A stretch of DNA of 64,000 nt from Skermanella pratensis (lineage in GTDB: Bacteria > Pseudomonadota > Alphaproteobacteria > Azospirillales > Azospirillaceae). The notes beneath the pieces are model-generated. The model was given only the letters and a program-made list of their open reading frames with translations. It had not been told where the DNA came from and did no database searches. Position 1 is the first letter of the stretch. Each line of letters begins with the position of its first letter. Both the position numbers and the translations under genes were made by a program. The DNA is taken from NCBI RefSeq assembly GCF_008843145.1, contig NZ_CP030265.1, forward strand, positions 5,387,001 to 5,451,000, given 5' to 3'. Below are positions 9,848 to 18,625 of the stretch, one piece after another.

Positions 9848-9880
9848 AGCCGGGGCCTGAAAGCGGATCAGGCCCCGGCT
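9848..9880 (-). promoter_or_regulatory. intercistronic stem-loop between binding protein and ATPase genes
   Basis: A perfect 13-bp inverted repeat (AGCCGGGGCCTGA and its complement) with a 7-base loop. It lies between the stop of the PotD-like gene and the start of the PotA-like gene on the transcribed (minus) strand. No T-run follows, so it is not a classic intrinsic terminator. Such elements downstream of binding-protein genes commonly protect the upstream mRNA from 3' exonucleases and lower downstream expression. That would give excess binding protein over membrane components. Confidence 0.65.
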
Positions 9881-9892
9881 CCCCTCCGTTCC

Positions 9893-11062
9893 TTACGCCG
9901 CCAGGAAGCGGTCCTGGTACTCGTTGCGGATGGAGACGTACCACGCCTCCTGGATCGGCCACCACCAAAGCTTGTCCAGGGCGTCACCCGGATAGGCGTC
10001 GGCGAAGAACTGCTTGTTGAAGTCGCTGAGATACTGCTCGGCGCCTTTGGCCGTCGTGTTGATGCTGGTATGGTTGGAATAGAGCGCGCCGGCCTGGGGC
10101 GTGTAGTACCAGTTGATCCACTCGTAGGCCTGCGCCAGGTTCTGCGCCCCCTTGGTGATGCAGAAGCCTTCCATCCAGGCGAGCGCCCCTTCCTTGGGTG
10201 CCACGAAGCGGATCGGCAGGTTCTCCTTGCGGAGCGTGGCCGCGGAACTGTCCCAGGTCTGGCCGATCACGCAGCCGTTGGTGCGGAAGGCGCCCTGGGC
10301 CTCGTTCTCGTTGGACCAGAACTGGCCGACCGACGGCTTGTTCTCGGTCGCGACCTTGATGATCGCGTCGAAGTTGGCCCGCGCCTTGTCCTCCTGGGTG
10401 AACTGCTCGCGCACCGGATGGGGCAGCTTGCCCTGGGATTCCAGCCACAGCGCGATGCCGATCAGGCTGGAATGGCCGCGCACGGTGACCTGGCCCTTGT
10501 ATTCCGGCTTCCACAGGTCGCCGTAGCTGGCTTGGCCGTACTGGAGCTTGGCGACGGTGTTGTCGAAGGCGATCGCCTCGGTGCCCCAGTCGCTGGGCGC
10601 CAGGTAGCGCTTGCCGCCGACCACGCCGCCCATGCCGGCGGACCCCTTGACCGCCGAATCGATGCAGCCGTCGAAATTGACCTTGGACTCGTCCAGCGGC
10701 TGGACCAGCTCGTACTCCACATAGTTCGGGACGCGGTCGACGGTCGGCATGATCACGTCGAAGCCGGCCCCGCCCGACGCGCGGAGCTGGTTCAGCAGCT
10801 CGTCGTTGGTGCCGTACTCGGTCAGCACCGCCTTGATGCCGGTCTTCTTCTCGAAGTCGGCGATCATCTCGGGAGAGATATAGCCGGACCAGGCGAACAG
10901 CTTGACCTCGCCCGAGGCGGCGCGGGCATTGCGCACGATGAAGGGGCCGGCCGCGGACAGGGCGCCCGCGGCGGCGGCGCCCTTGAGCAGGGTCCGGCGG
11001 GTGAAAGCCCTGGCGGCACGCTGCGTCGCCTGGCTGGACAGTTTTTCCGCTGAGTCAGTCAT
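9893..11062 (-). CDS. extracellular solute-binding protein, PotD/PotF-like, Tat signal
   Basis: 389 residues. A twin-arginine signal (FTRRTLLKG, about residues 19-27, then an alanine-rich hydrophobic stretch and cleavage near ARA-A) directs it folded to the periplasm. The mature part is a family-1/PotD-type binding protein with recognisable segments such as KLFAWSGYISPEMIADFEKKTGIK, FDVIMPT and GTEAIAFDN. It is first in the operon with a PotA ATPase and PotB permease, so it delivers ligand to that importer. The ligand is not predictable from the sequence seen; polyamines are the default for the family, but relatives bind 2-aminoethylphosphonate, Fe or organic acids. Divergent from a sulfatase-like hydrolase across a 198-base promoter region. 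Confidence 0.9.
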   Translation of the reverse strand: MTDSAEKLSSQATQRAARAFTRRTLLKGAAAAGALSAAGPFIVRNARAASGEVKLFAWSGYISPEMIADFEKKTGIKAVLTEYGTNDELLNQLRASGGAGFDVIMPTVDRVPNYVEYELVQPLDESKVNFDGCIDSAVKGSAGMGGVVGGKRYLAPSDWGTEAIAFDNTVAKLQYGQASYGDLWKPEYKGQVTVRGHSSLIGIALWLESQGKLPHPVREQFTQEDKARANFDAIIKVATENKPSVGQFWSNENEAQGAFRTNGCVIGQTWDSSAATLRKENLPIRFVAPKEGALAWMEGFCITKGAQNLAQAYEWINWYYTPQAGALYSNHTSINTTAKGAEQYLSDFNKQFFADAYPGDALDKLWWWPIQEAWYVSIRNEYQDRFLAA

Positions 11063-11260
11063 GTCTCTTGTTCTCCCAGAACGGTTCCGTGGCCGGCGGA
11101 CTATGCAGCAGGCCCAAGCCGAGCGGCAATTTCAGACGCCGCGGTTTAGAAAATTTTCATCAATGTGTCATGGCTCGGCCCTGGCGTGCAAGGCCGTGAA
11201 AGGCAATCATATCAATCGCTTTCACCCATCCCTGCCCCTTCACCGTTCCGAGCCGTGGCG

Positions 11261-12775
11261 ATGAACACCCGCCCCTCCCGCCTGCGCAACGTGCTGTTGA
11301 TCCTGGCCGACCAGTGGCGCGGCGACTGCCTGTCGGCGCTGGGCCATGCTTGCGTGCGCACGCCGCACCTGGACGCCCTCGCCGCCGAGGGCACGCTGTT
11401 CCGCCGTCATTTCGGGCAGGCGAGCCCCTGCGGGCCGGCGCGCGCCTCCCTGCTGACGGGAATGTATCTCCAGAACCACCGGTCCGTCGCCAACGGCACC
11501 CCGCTGGACGCCCGGCACACCAACCTGGCGCTGGAGGCGCGCCGACTCGGCCATGCCCCGGCCCTGTTCGGCTATACCGACACCTCGCCCGACCCGCGCC
11601 GGCACGATCCGGCCGATCCGGCGCTCCGCAGCTACGAAGGCGTGATGCCGGGCTTCGATCCGGTCTGCCAGCTGACCGAATCGATCGAACCGTGGGCGGA
11701 ACACCTGCGGGCCAAAGGCTATCCGATGCCGGAGCATGCCCGCGGGATTTACCGCACGGCCGAGCCCTTCGGACCGGCAGTCTACCGGGCGGAGGACAGC
11801 GACACCGCCTTCCTCGCCGACCGCGTGGCCACCTGGCTGGAGGGACGCGGCCGTCAGCCCTGGTTCGCCCTGGCCGCCTTCATCCGGCCGCACCCGCCCT
11901 GGGTCGCGCCCGATCCCTACCACCGCCTGATCGATCCCGCCGCGACGCCGCCGGCGGTGCGCCCCCCGGACTGGCGGACGGAGTCGGATGGGCATCCCTG
12001 GCTGGCCTGGCAACTCGCCCGCCAGCGGACCGATTGCTGGGTGGAGGGAGCGGACCTGGACCCGCGCATCTTGGATGCCGGCACCCTGGCCCGGCTGCGC
12101 GCGACCTATTACGGGCTGGTCGCCGAGTTCGACGCCCAGGTCGGCCGGATCATGGCACTGCTGAGGGAGACCGGCGCGCTGGACGACACTCTGGTGATCG
12201 TCACGTCCGACCACGGCGAGATGCTGGGCGACCACTGGATGCTGGGCAAGGCCGGCTATTTCGACGAGGCCTACCATGTGCCGCTGATCGTTCGGGACCC
12301 GGATCGGTCCGGCGGCGTGACGGTGGACGCCTTCACCGAGCATGTGGACCTGATGCCGACGATCCTGGAGTGGCTGGGCGGCACCCCGCCGGCCCAGTGC
12401 GACGGCCGCTCGCTGCTGCCGCTGCTGGGCGGATCGCCCGTTCCGGAGGATTGGCGCCGCCATGCCCACTGGGAGTTCGACTTCCGCGACGTGGCCCGAG
12501 GCGAAGCGGAGCGGGCGCTGGGGCTGCGTCCCGGCCAGTGCGTGCTCAACGTTCTGCGCGGCGAGCGCTACAAGTATGTCCACTTCGCCGGCCTGCCGCC
12601 GCTGTTCTTCGACCTCGACGCCGACCCCGGGCAGTTCCGGAACCTGGCCGACGATCCCGCCCATGCGGCCCTGGTCCGCGACCATGCCCAGGCGCTGCTG
12701 TCCTGGCGGATGGAGAACGACGAGCGGGTGCTGGCGAACATGCTGCTGACCCCGGATGGGGTGGTGGGCGGATGA
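11261..12775 (+). CDS. sulfatase / phosphonate monoester hydrolase-type enzyme
   Basis: 504 residues from the ATG at 11261; an upstream TTG would add 32 unrelated residues. The type I sulfatase motif CGPAR occurs at C57-R61 (SPCGPARASLLTG), where the cysteine is converted to formylglycine. Metal ligands are seen in LILADQWRGD (N-terminal Asp) and TSDHGEMLGDHWMLGK (Asp-His). Overall layout and the ADQWR opening resemble the alkaline-phosphatase-superfamily phosphonate monoester hydrolases and arylsulfatases. No signal peptide is visible, so it is probably cytoplasmic. It is divergent from the PotD-like importer, and the importer may supply its substrate (inference). A formylglycine-generating enzyme must act on it; the SUMF1-domain protein at 1.9-3.5 kb lacks the expected cysteines and is secreted, so is an unlikely partner. 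Confidence 0.85.
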   Translation: MNTRPSRLRNVLLILADQWRGDCLSALGHACVRTPHLDALAAEGTLFRRHFGQASPCGPARASLLTGMYLQNHRSVANGTPLDARHTNLALEARRLGHAPALFGYTDTSPDPRRHDPADPALRSYEGVMPGFDPVCQLTESIEPWAEHLRAKGYPMPEHARGIYRTAEPFGPAVYRAEDSDTAFLADRVATWLEGRGRQPWFALAAFIRPHPPWVAPDPYHRLIDPAATPPAVRPPDWRTESDGHPWLAWQLARQRTDCWVEGADLDPRILDAGTLARLRATYYGLVAEFDAQVGRIMALLRETGALDDTLVIVTSDHGEMLGDHWMLGKAGYFDEAYHVPLIVRDPDRSGGVTVDAFTEHVDLMPTILEWLGGTPPAQCDGRSLLPLLGGSPVPEDWRRHAHWEFDFRDVARGEAERALGLRPGQCVLNVLRGERYKYVHFAGLPPLFFDLDADPGQFRNLADDPAHAALVRDHAQALLSWRMENDERVLANMLLTPDGVVGG

Positions 12776-13685
12776 CGACACACCCCCGGGGGGAATGTCA
12801 TCAAACGTGGTCATGGCGCTTGCGGAAAGGCGGAATGTTTACATCCCTCCCCCCTGGCATGTCAGCAAATGTCATGATGGCGGCCGGCCCCGGTCCAGCT
12901 CCAGGGTGACGTTCGTATTCACGTTTCGAAGATCCGGCACCGGGGTGCGGATCGAAGCTTAGCGCGAACAGATAAAGGATTCATTTCCTGGAACAGCATT
13001 CTGCATCCGGGTTTGCACTGCCCCGGACATGCCAAAGGGGGCCGAAAGCCCCCTTTGATAGTTTGATCTCCGACGCAGTCCGCCTTGGCGGCACGACCCC
13101 ATTAAGTGGCCTCGGCATCGAAGTGCGACACAATTAGACCGATACCATGATCGGGTCAAGGGTTTTTGCGAAAATACGTCGCAAGGGGGTAATCGGCCGG
13201 ATACAGCGGTTTCCGGTTCATGTAATCGTGTCGACGCAATCACTTTCGGGTAGATTTTGCGCAGAAGGATGGTCACGGGTGTCAATGTTGTGAGTCGTCA
13301 CATCCAGTCGACCCCGGATTCCAGTCGCAGAAGTTTCTGGAAGCTGGCGCTTGGAAGGACAAAAGATTTGCCCACAGATGAAGTCAGATAAGCACATATT
13401 GATGAATTGGTACTTTCTATCATTATCAGCACGCCAGCGAGATTCACGACAGTTTTATTATATTACATACCAATTAGTTTGAACGAACCTTATTTTCATT
13501 TTCCATTTTGGCTTAGAGGACATTATTTCGGAAAAGATGGGCTAGCATACCCTTTTTAATCATTCGCCATCTAAGCAATTTATGGAGCTTGATCATTCCT
13601 CAATATCGGTTTACAGTATAGTTCAATTATAGTTTCCAAGTTAGTTATAGCTTTCACTCTGACTCATAAGCAACCGGAGCGGCAC
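12776..13685. other. 910-base region without a convincing gene; falls to low GC
   Basis: The first 110 bases hold two imperfect copies of a C-run followed by an ATGTCA-CA-A-GT-TCATG-type stretch (about 12783-12818 and 12852-12886). A perfect 9-bp hairpin lies at 13034-13056. From about 13360 the composition becomes AT-rich, unlike the flanking chromosome, and continues so into the lipoprotein gene. This marks the left edge of an accessory island. The only long reading frames are Arg/Ser/Cys-rich and look like chance. Confidence 0.6.
13034..13056. terminator. perfect 9-bp hairpin, possible terminator
   Basis: AAAGGGGGC and its exact complement flank a 5-base loop. Only three T residues end the stem and a broken T-rich stretch (TTTGATAGTTTG) follows, so it is a weak intrinsic terminator at best. 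It is 258 bases beyond the sulfatase stop and may serve that transcript or mark the boundary with the AT-rich island. Confidence 0.4.
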
Positions 13686-13799
13686 ATGACCAAGCAGCGC
13701 CTTGTCATGACAGGAGTAATTGCCCTTTCTTTGTCAGCATGCAGTACGGTCGAGCTTCCAACTACGGTGAGATTGAGCGAGAGCGCAGAACCATGTTTA

Positions 13800-14663
13800 G
13801 AGCGCCTAACAAAACCTTGATCAAGGTGGGCCGCTGCCTATCTGAGGGGCATGGCGAAACCCCTTGTTAGCGATGAGCTATGGGCGGTCGTGGCGCCGTT
13901 GCTTCCGGCGCGCCCGCCCCGTCCCAAAGGTGGTCGGCCGCCGGTCGATGATCGGGCGGCGCTGACCGGTATCCTGTTCGTTCTGAGAAGCGGCATCCCG
14001 TGGGAAATGCTGCCCCGAGAGATGGGCTGCGGCTCGGGCATGACCTGCTGGCGACGTCTGCGCGACTGGCAGGCCGCCGGGGTGTGGGAGAGACTGCACC
14101 ATGTCCTTCTGGACCGGTTGGGCATGGCCAATGCGATTGATTGGAGCCGGGCGGCGCTGGACAGCGCCAGCGTTCCGGCAAAAAGGGGGGCCTTGAGACC
14201 GGGCCGAACCCGACCGACCGGGGCAAGCCGGGCTCCAAGCGCCATGTCGTCATCGACGCCAACGGCATCCCGCTGGCCGTGACCCTGTCGGCCGCCAACG
14301 TCCACGACAGCCGGATGCTGGAAGCCACGGTCGACGCCAACCCCGGCCATTCGCCAGTGCGCCGGCCGGCCCCGCCGCCGGCCCGCCAAACTGCATGCCG
14401 ACAAGGGCTATGATTTCGCCCGCTGCCGGCGCGCTCTGCGCCGGCGCGCCATCATTCCCCGCATCGCGCGCCGCGGCATCGAAAACAGCGAACGGCTCGG
14501 CCGCCACCGCTGGAAAGTCGAGCGCACCCTGGCATGGTTCGCCCGCTTCCGGCGGATCGTCGTCCGCTACGAACGTCGGGCCGACATCTTTCAAGCCTTC
14601 CATAACTTCGCCGCCGCTCTCATCACCTTCCGCTTCGTCGAAAAATGGTTTTGTTAGGCGCTC
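13800..14663 (+). mobile_element. IS5-family element (IS427/IS1031-like), 864 bp
   Basis: Bounded by perfect 17-bp terminal inverted repeats (GAGCGCCTAACAAAACC) and a 3-bp target duplication TTA (13797-13799 and 14664-14666). This matches the TNA target of the IS427/IS1031 groups, as does the GAG terminus. It carries a transposase in two overlapping frames joined at an A5G6 slippery run. The repeats are exact, so the insertion is probably not ancient. It interrupts a lipoprotein gene. Confidence 0.93.
13851..14657 (+). pseudogene. IS5-family transposase, two frames, probably inactivated by a 1-base insertion
   Basis: The N-terminal frame (from 13851) reads the typical opening LVSDELWAVVAPLLP and GIPWEMLPREMGCGSGMTCWRRL, up to LDSASVPAK with the first catalytic Asp. 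At A5G6 (14180-14190) a -1 shift enters the frame KKGGLETGPNPTDRGKPGSK and KRHVVIDANGIPLAVTL, as expected for programmed frameshifting in this IS group. A second shift is needed near 14340-14346 (AACCCCGG, one extra base). Only then does the C terminus KLHADKGYDFARCRR ... RWKVERTLAWFARFRR (second Asp and the Glu of the DDE triad) become readable, ending at the TAG 14655-14657. The second shift is not at a typical slippery site, so this copy is probably dead unless supplied in trans. Confidence 0.82.
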
Positions 14664-15351
14664 TTAATCACCCATGAACTCAATGGACAATTCTGTCGGA
14701 TAAACAAGCTCGTCGACTTGCACATTTCGGATCTCAAGAGCTTACAGAACGAACGCGCATTCTATAACTTGACGACCTTCCTGGCCGGTGTGGTGGCTGC
14801 AACTGGATTGGTATACGGCGCTCATATTGATCTGATCGCCGGAGCAGGCATCGTTGCCGGTAGCGCTCAAGTCTTGAATTCTACGGGCTCTCCCGCGCAA
14901 AAGCAGGCACTGCTCCTTCGAGCAAACCGCCGCCTCGGTTGCGCCTCCGACAAGGTAGAGACCGCGCAGGGCTCTATCGATGCTAGAGTCCCCGACCCTG
15001 TCGCAGCTGAACTTCTCCGGGATGCGGTCAGCGCGATCGAAAACAATCTGATAACAAGTTGGATAGACAGCACAGCGACCTTGGATTTCAAGACAGTACT
15101 GAACAACATCAGCGCAACTGCTGGAATAGCGAAGGCTGGTCCGGAGGCGGCCGCAGGAGGGCCAAGCGAGGAGGAAAGAAGAAAAGCTCTTGCAACTGCG
15201 CTTGCAGCGTGCGCTATTGAATAGACTCTAAGAATTTACACACCGTACCTGAAATAAATAGTAAATTGTCAGTTTTTCTATGTTTACTCCCCTGACATGT
15301 TGAATCTTGCGAAAGCATCTGCCACTTCTCAAACCAGAAAGGTCCTGCGCC

Positions 15352-16194
15352 ATGTTTAAATTAGTTTTTTCTATTTTTATAGTTTCGACAACACTGAACG
15401 GAGGCACCATTCTCCCCGCACTGGCGCAAGATTCGACACCCCCCGTGATCATGGAACCCCCGACCCTGGGAACTGCAGCAGATACTCAAATTCTAGGCCC
15501 CGGCAGTGAAAAACTGCAGAGAGAAGATTGGGAGGCAACTCTAAAACATTACTTTAGCAAACAAGATGGAGAAACATACACCTGCACCAGCACCATCGTC
15601 GGTGACAAAGTATTATTGACAGCCGCGCATCGTATAGGCCAAGGCAGTGAAGCTCAGGTCAAGCTGGATCTGAAGACCTCCACTGTCGTTTGCGAGCATT
15701 TTTCTGGATATGATGGCAAAATCGCTGGCGATGTTGCTATTTGCCGAACTAAAGACAACAAGCCGTTCAGCGCCAATTTTCGCTTCGAGAATGTCGACCT
15801 TTCAGGTACCCGCGTAAAGAAGGATACTAAACTGTTCCTTGCTGGCTTCGGCTGCCGTGCCGTCGATAAAAGATTTGGCGGCACCCTCTATGGCGGGCTC
15901 TCAAGGCTTTTTGAGATCTCCAAGGAGGATGGGAAACATCACTTGACTCGCGAGGGAGTGACCATTTGCCCTGGGGACAGCGGCGGCGGTGCCTATGCGT
16001 TGCAGGACATGTCACAACCGAAAGGCAAACGCTATTTCGTTGCAATCAATTCCGCATGGGACCCAGCGACACTGATCTCCTACCTTGCGCCGATCAATAC
16101 CCCCGGCATCGTGAAGTTCATCAACGAGTACGCGACCCGGCATGGTTTGAAGATTTGCGGAGTGCATCCCGATGCGCAACGATGCAAGAATTGA
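15352..16194 (+). CDS. secreted trypsin-like serine protease
   Basis: 280 residues starting at the ATG that opens a clear signal peptide (FKLVFSIFIVSTTLNGG, cleavage near ALA-Q); an ATG 45 bases upstream is less likely. S1-family triad: His93 in LLTAAHR, Asp127 in GDVAIC and Ser210 in CPGDSGGG. Paired cysteines around the active site suggest a disulfide-stabilised periplasmic or secreted enzyme. The C-terminal residues CGVHPDAQRCKN add two more Cys. Its end overlaps the likely start of the subtilase gene by 23 bases, so the two proteases are translationally coupled. AT-rich codons are more frequent than in chromosomal neighbours. Substrate unknown; the partner subtilase or the upstream lipoprotein may be activated by it (inference). 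Confidence 0.88.
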   Translation: MFKLVFSIFIVSTTLNGGTILPALAQDSTPPVIMEPPTLGTAADTQILGPGSEKLQREDWEATLKHYFSKQDGETYTCTSTIVGDKVLLTAAHRIGQGSEAQVKLDLKTSTVVCEHFSGYDGKIAGDVAICRTKDNKPFSANFRFENVDLSGTRVKKDTKLFLAGFGCRAVDKRFGGTLYGGLSRLFEISKEDGKHHLTREGVTICPGDSGGGAYALQDMSQPKGKRYFVAINSAWDPATLISYLAPINTPGIVKFINEYATRHGLKICGVHPDAQRCKN

Positions 16195-18625
16195 TCACCC
16201 GACCATCCCTTTCATGGGCAAATTATTACGGGCGGTCCTGGTTCTCGCGCTCATTCATGCAAGCAATCAGGGAGCAAAAGCCGCAGAAGAGAAGCCCGAT
16301 CCGCTCCTTCCAGACGCACCGGTGGTCCTATCGTTCAAAGCCCGGGAAATCACGGATGAGTTGGTGCTCTTCGTCGCCAAGGTAGGCGCAGGCAAGAAGG
16401 CGGAACTCCCCCGGAATGCCGATCTTCTGGCGGAGATCACGGCCCGGTGCGGCAAGGTGAATGCCACGGGCGCCTATCTCGCGGCTTTCGTAGCCGCCAA
16501 TCCGGCACTGCAGTCGCACGCGGAGCAGCCATTCCGGATGCCGGATGACGGCACGGTCGTCTTTCCCGAGTGTATCTTCGCCGATGAGCAGGTCACCGAC
16601 GTTCCAGTTACACCAAAAGGACCCCTTTGGCAGGATTGCCGATCCTCCTCGCTCCCCGCATCGGAAGGAGGGCCGGACTCATGCGATTTCTTCGATTTTC
16701 GCCGGCCAGATCTGGGCAAGCTGCAAAGCGGCCCGCTGGGACGCGACTATGCGGCATCCATCCAGTTCGGCGGAGAGATCGGCGCGTCGGCCCTCAACAC
16801 GGTCACCGAAAGCCGATTAGCAGACCCCGCCGTTCGAGCATCATACCAACGGGTGTTCGATATCGCCCGAAGCGGGTCTGTACCCCTGTCCGGTCCCGAA
16901 AGCGTCTCGGCAGCACTGGCCCCCGCGGTTCCCCAGTCTTTGGCCAGCGCCATCCAAGGATTGAAGACCCGCGTGCTGGAACAAGACATCCGGTTGCTCA
17001 ATACCGATGTAGAGAGTTTTTCGACGCTGCCGCGTGAAGCGACGGTCAGCCGACCGGCGGCCCCCAGCAACCGCCAATTCAGCGTGCCCCTGCCACCCCA
17101 GGCGGACACGGCCCGGATCATCAACGCCGTGCCGGAAATGGGTGCCAACATCAGCAGAGAGAGCCTCGTTGTGGCCGCGGGGGAACCCGTCTTCGCCATC
17201 GCGTCCAATGACGTGGATTGCGATGCATCGCTTCCGGACGGGATGTCGGAAGCTGACTGGCCGCTCCCATTGGAAGCCTTGGAACGGGTTATGACGTTGA
17301 ACGAAGCCATCGTCCGTCAGGAGGGCGGTCGAACGGATCCCGCGAAGGTTCTGGTGATCGATACCGGATTCCCGTCCAGACAAGCGAACACTCCGCCCCT
17401 GCGGGCCAAGCTTCTGCTACAGAACAGGGATGCGCTTCAACTGAGGCTCAATCATCCGGATCTGATGTATCTTGAGGATTGGCTGCACGTGATGGACTTC
17501 ACCAGCGACAGGATATCCGAAAAGGGAATTCCGTATCACAAGGAAGGCCACGACGCCTTCCATGGAATGAACGTTGTGAGTCTTGCCCTTGGAGGGGTCG
17601 GCCTGCTGAGCCGCAAGTCGCTGGAGCCGTTCTTCCGCTACCGATACGTGATGCCGGCCAATGCTTATGAGTTGAAAGAGGGCAAGATCGGAGCTCAGGT
17701 GCCGATCATCGAGAAGGCGGTGAGCAGGGACGGCTGGAAGGATGAGTTCAAGGTTGTGAACTTGAGCTTGAAAATACTGGGAATCTCCGGTGTTCGCATA
17801 CAGGACAGCATCAAAAACAACAGGGACAGGGTTCTTTACATAGTCGCGGCTGGGAACAGCCAGGACAAGGCCGGAGGTGCGGACATCAAGCAGTCCAAAG
17901 TAATTCCAGCGGTTCTCGGCGGTCCTTGGATAGCGAACGTCATGACGGTCGCGGCCATCGAGCCAAGCGGAAAACTAGCGAAATTTTCCCACTTCGGAGA
18001 GACCTATGTTGATATTGCGGCGCCCGGGTGCAAGGTGCCGGTTCTGACCTGGGATTCCAACCAACAGAAGGTATCGACGGCTCATCTGTCCGGAACGTCG
18101 ATGGCGGCCCCTATCGTCAGCTTCGTAGCAGCGCATCTTCTCGGTCCTATCGACAGCGTCGAACGCACCAAAAGGCGCATAATGATTTCGTCCGATTACA
18201 TGCCGGGATTGGAAGGCAAGATTGCCAATGGCGGTCGCCTCAACGCAGTCAAGGCGTTGGCATTTCGATTCGACGTCGTGGAGACTACGGATGGAGCGCT
18301 TCATTTCGGGTATGTCGACTGGCAGGAAAATCTCGTCTGCAACTATCCATACCGACGTGATCAACTCTGGAAGCTCACCCGAACCGCTAGCGCCGACGAG
18401 GACGTTGTAATCCACCTCGCCACCTTGGACGATTGGAGAACGGATCTGCACCGGTGCCAGCGACAACCCGGCGAGTTGGAGAGCATCAGTTTCCGTCCGC
18501 TGACGATCCGCGACGACGATGGGTCGGGTTTCGCCTGGGACCCGGCGATAAAAATCGAGTACAGCAGGATCAAAGATATTACGTTCAGCGAGCCGAAAGA
18601 AGTCGTGCTGCCACCGCCCGGCTGA
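16172..18625 (+). CDS. S8-family subtilisin-like protease with large N-terminal region
   Basis: 817 residues from the ATG at 16172, or 803 from the ATG at 16214, which begins the signal peptide (GKLLRAVLVLALIHASNQGAKA). A GGAG site favours 16172. With 16172 numbering the active-site residues are Asp397 (VLVIDTG), His464 (FHGMNVVSLALGG), Asn562 (VAAGNS) and Ser643 (SGTSMAAP). Residues about 40-380 have no recognised domain and may be a propeptide or recognition region. About 120 residues follow the catalytic domain. Reading frame overlaps the preceding trypsin-like gene. Secretion plus two active proteases and a lipoprotein suggests an envelope proteolysis or effector unit; no known system is assigned. 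Confidence 0.85.
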   Translation: MRNDARIDHPTIPFMGKLLRAVLVLALIHASNQGAKAAEEKPDPLLPDAPVVLSFKAREITDELVLFVAKVGAGKKAELPRNADLLAEITARCGKVNATGAYLAAFVAANPALQSHAEQPFRMPDDGTVVFPECIFADEQVTDVPVTPKGPLWQDCRSSSLPASEGGPDSCDFFDFRRPDLGKLQSGPLGRDYAASIQFGGEIGASALNTVTESRLADPAVRASYQRVFDIARSGSVPLSGPESVSAALAPAVPQSLASAIQGLKTRVLEQDIRLLNTDVESFSTLPREATVSRPAAPSNRQFSVPLPPQADTARIINAVPEMGANISRESLVVAAGEPVFAIASNDVDCDASLPDGMSEADWPLPLEALERVMTLNEAIVRQEGGRTDPAKVLVIDTGFPSRQANTPPLRAKLLLQNRDALQLRLNHPDLMYLEDWLHVMDFTSDRISEKGIPYHKEGHDAFHGMNVVSLALGGVGLLSRKSLEPFFRYRYVMPANAYELKEGKIGAQVPIIEKAVSRDGWKDEFKVVNLSLKILGISGVRIQDSIKNNRDRVLYIVAAGNSQDKAGGADIKQSKVIPAVLGGPWIANVMTVAAIEPSGKLAKFSHFGETYVDIAAPGCKVPVLTWDSNQQKVSTAHLSGTSMAAPIVSFVAAHLLGPIDSVERTKRRIMISSDYMPGLEGKIANGGRLNAVKALAFRFDVVETTDGALHFGYVDWQENLVCNYPYRRDQLWKLTRTASADEDVVIHLATLDDWRTDLHRCQRQPGELESISFRPLTIRDDDGSGFAWDPAIKIEYSRIKDITFSEPKEVVLPPPG

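Larger units (their letters stand above)
13686..15224 (+). pseudogene. lipoprotein gene split by an IS5-family insertion
   Basis: The 5' part (13686-13799, 38 codons) encodes a lipoprotein signal with lipobox LSAC. The 3' part (14667-15224, 185 codons) continues in the same frame once the IS (13800-14663) and one TTA target copy are removed. The rebuilt protein has 223 residues: signal peptide, then ERAFYNLTTFLAGVVAATG with a hydrophobic Gly/Ala segment (about residues 66-95), and a helical C terminus with EEERRKALATALAAC at the end. The 3' part could also be translated from a TTG at 14718 but would then lack a signal. Composition is AT-richer than the chromosome. The two protease genes follow, so all three probably belonged to one acquired unit. 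No family recognised. Confidence 0.85.

Noticed and set aside
12959-13285. 108-residue minus-strand frame
   Set aside because: Arg/Ser/Cys-rich, no ribosome site, crosses a perfect hairpin; looks like chance.
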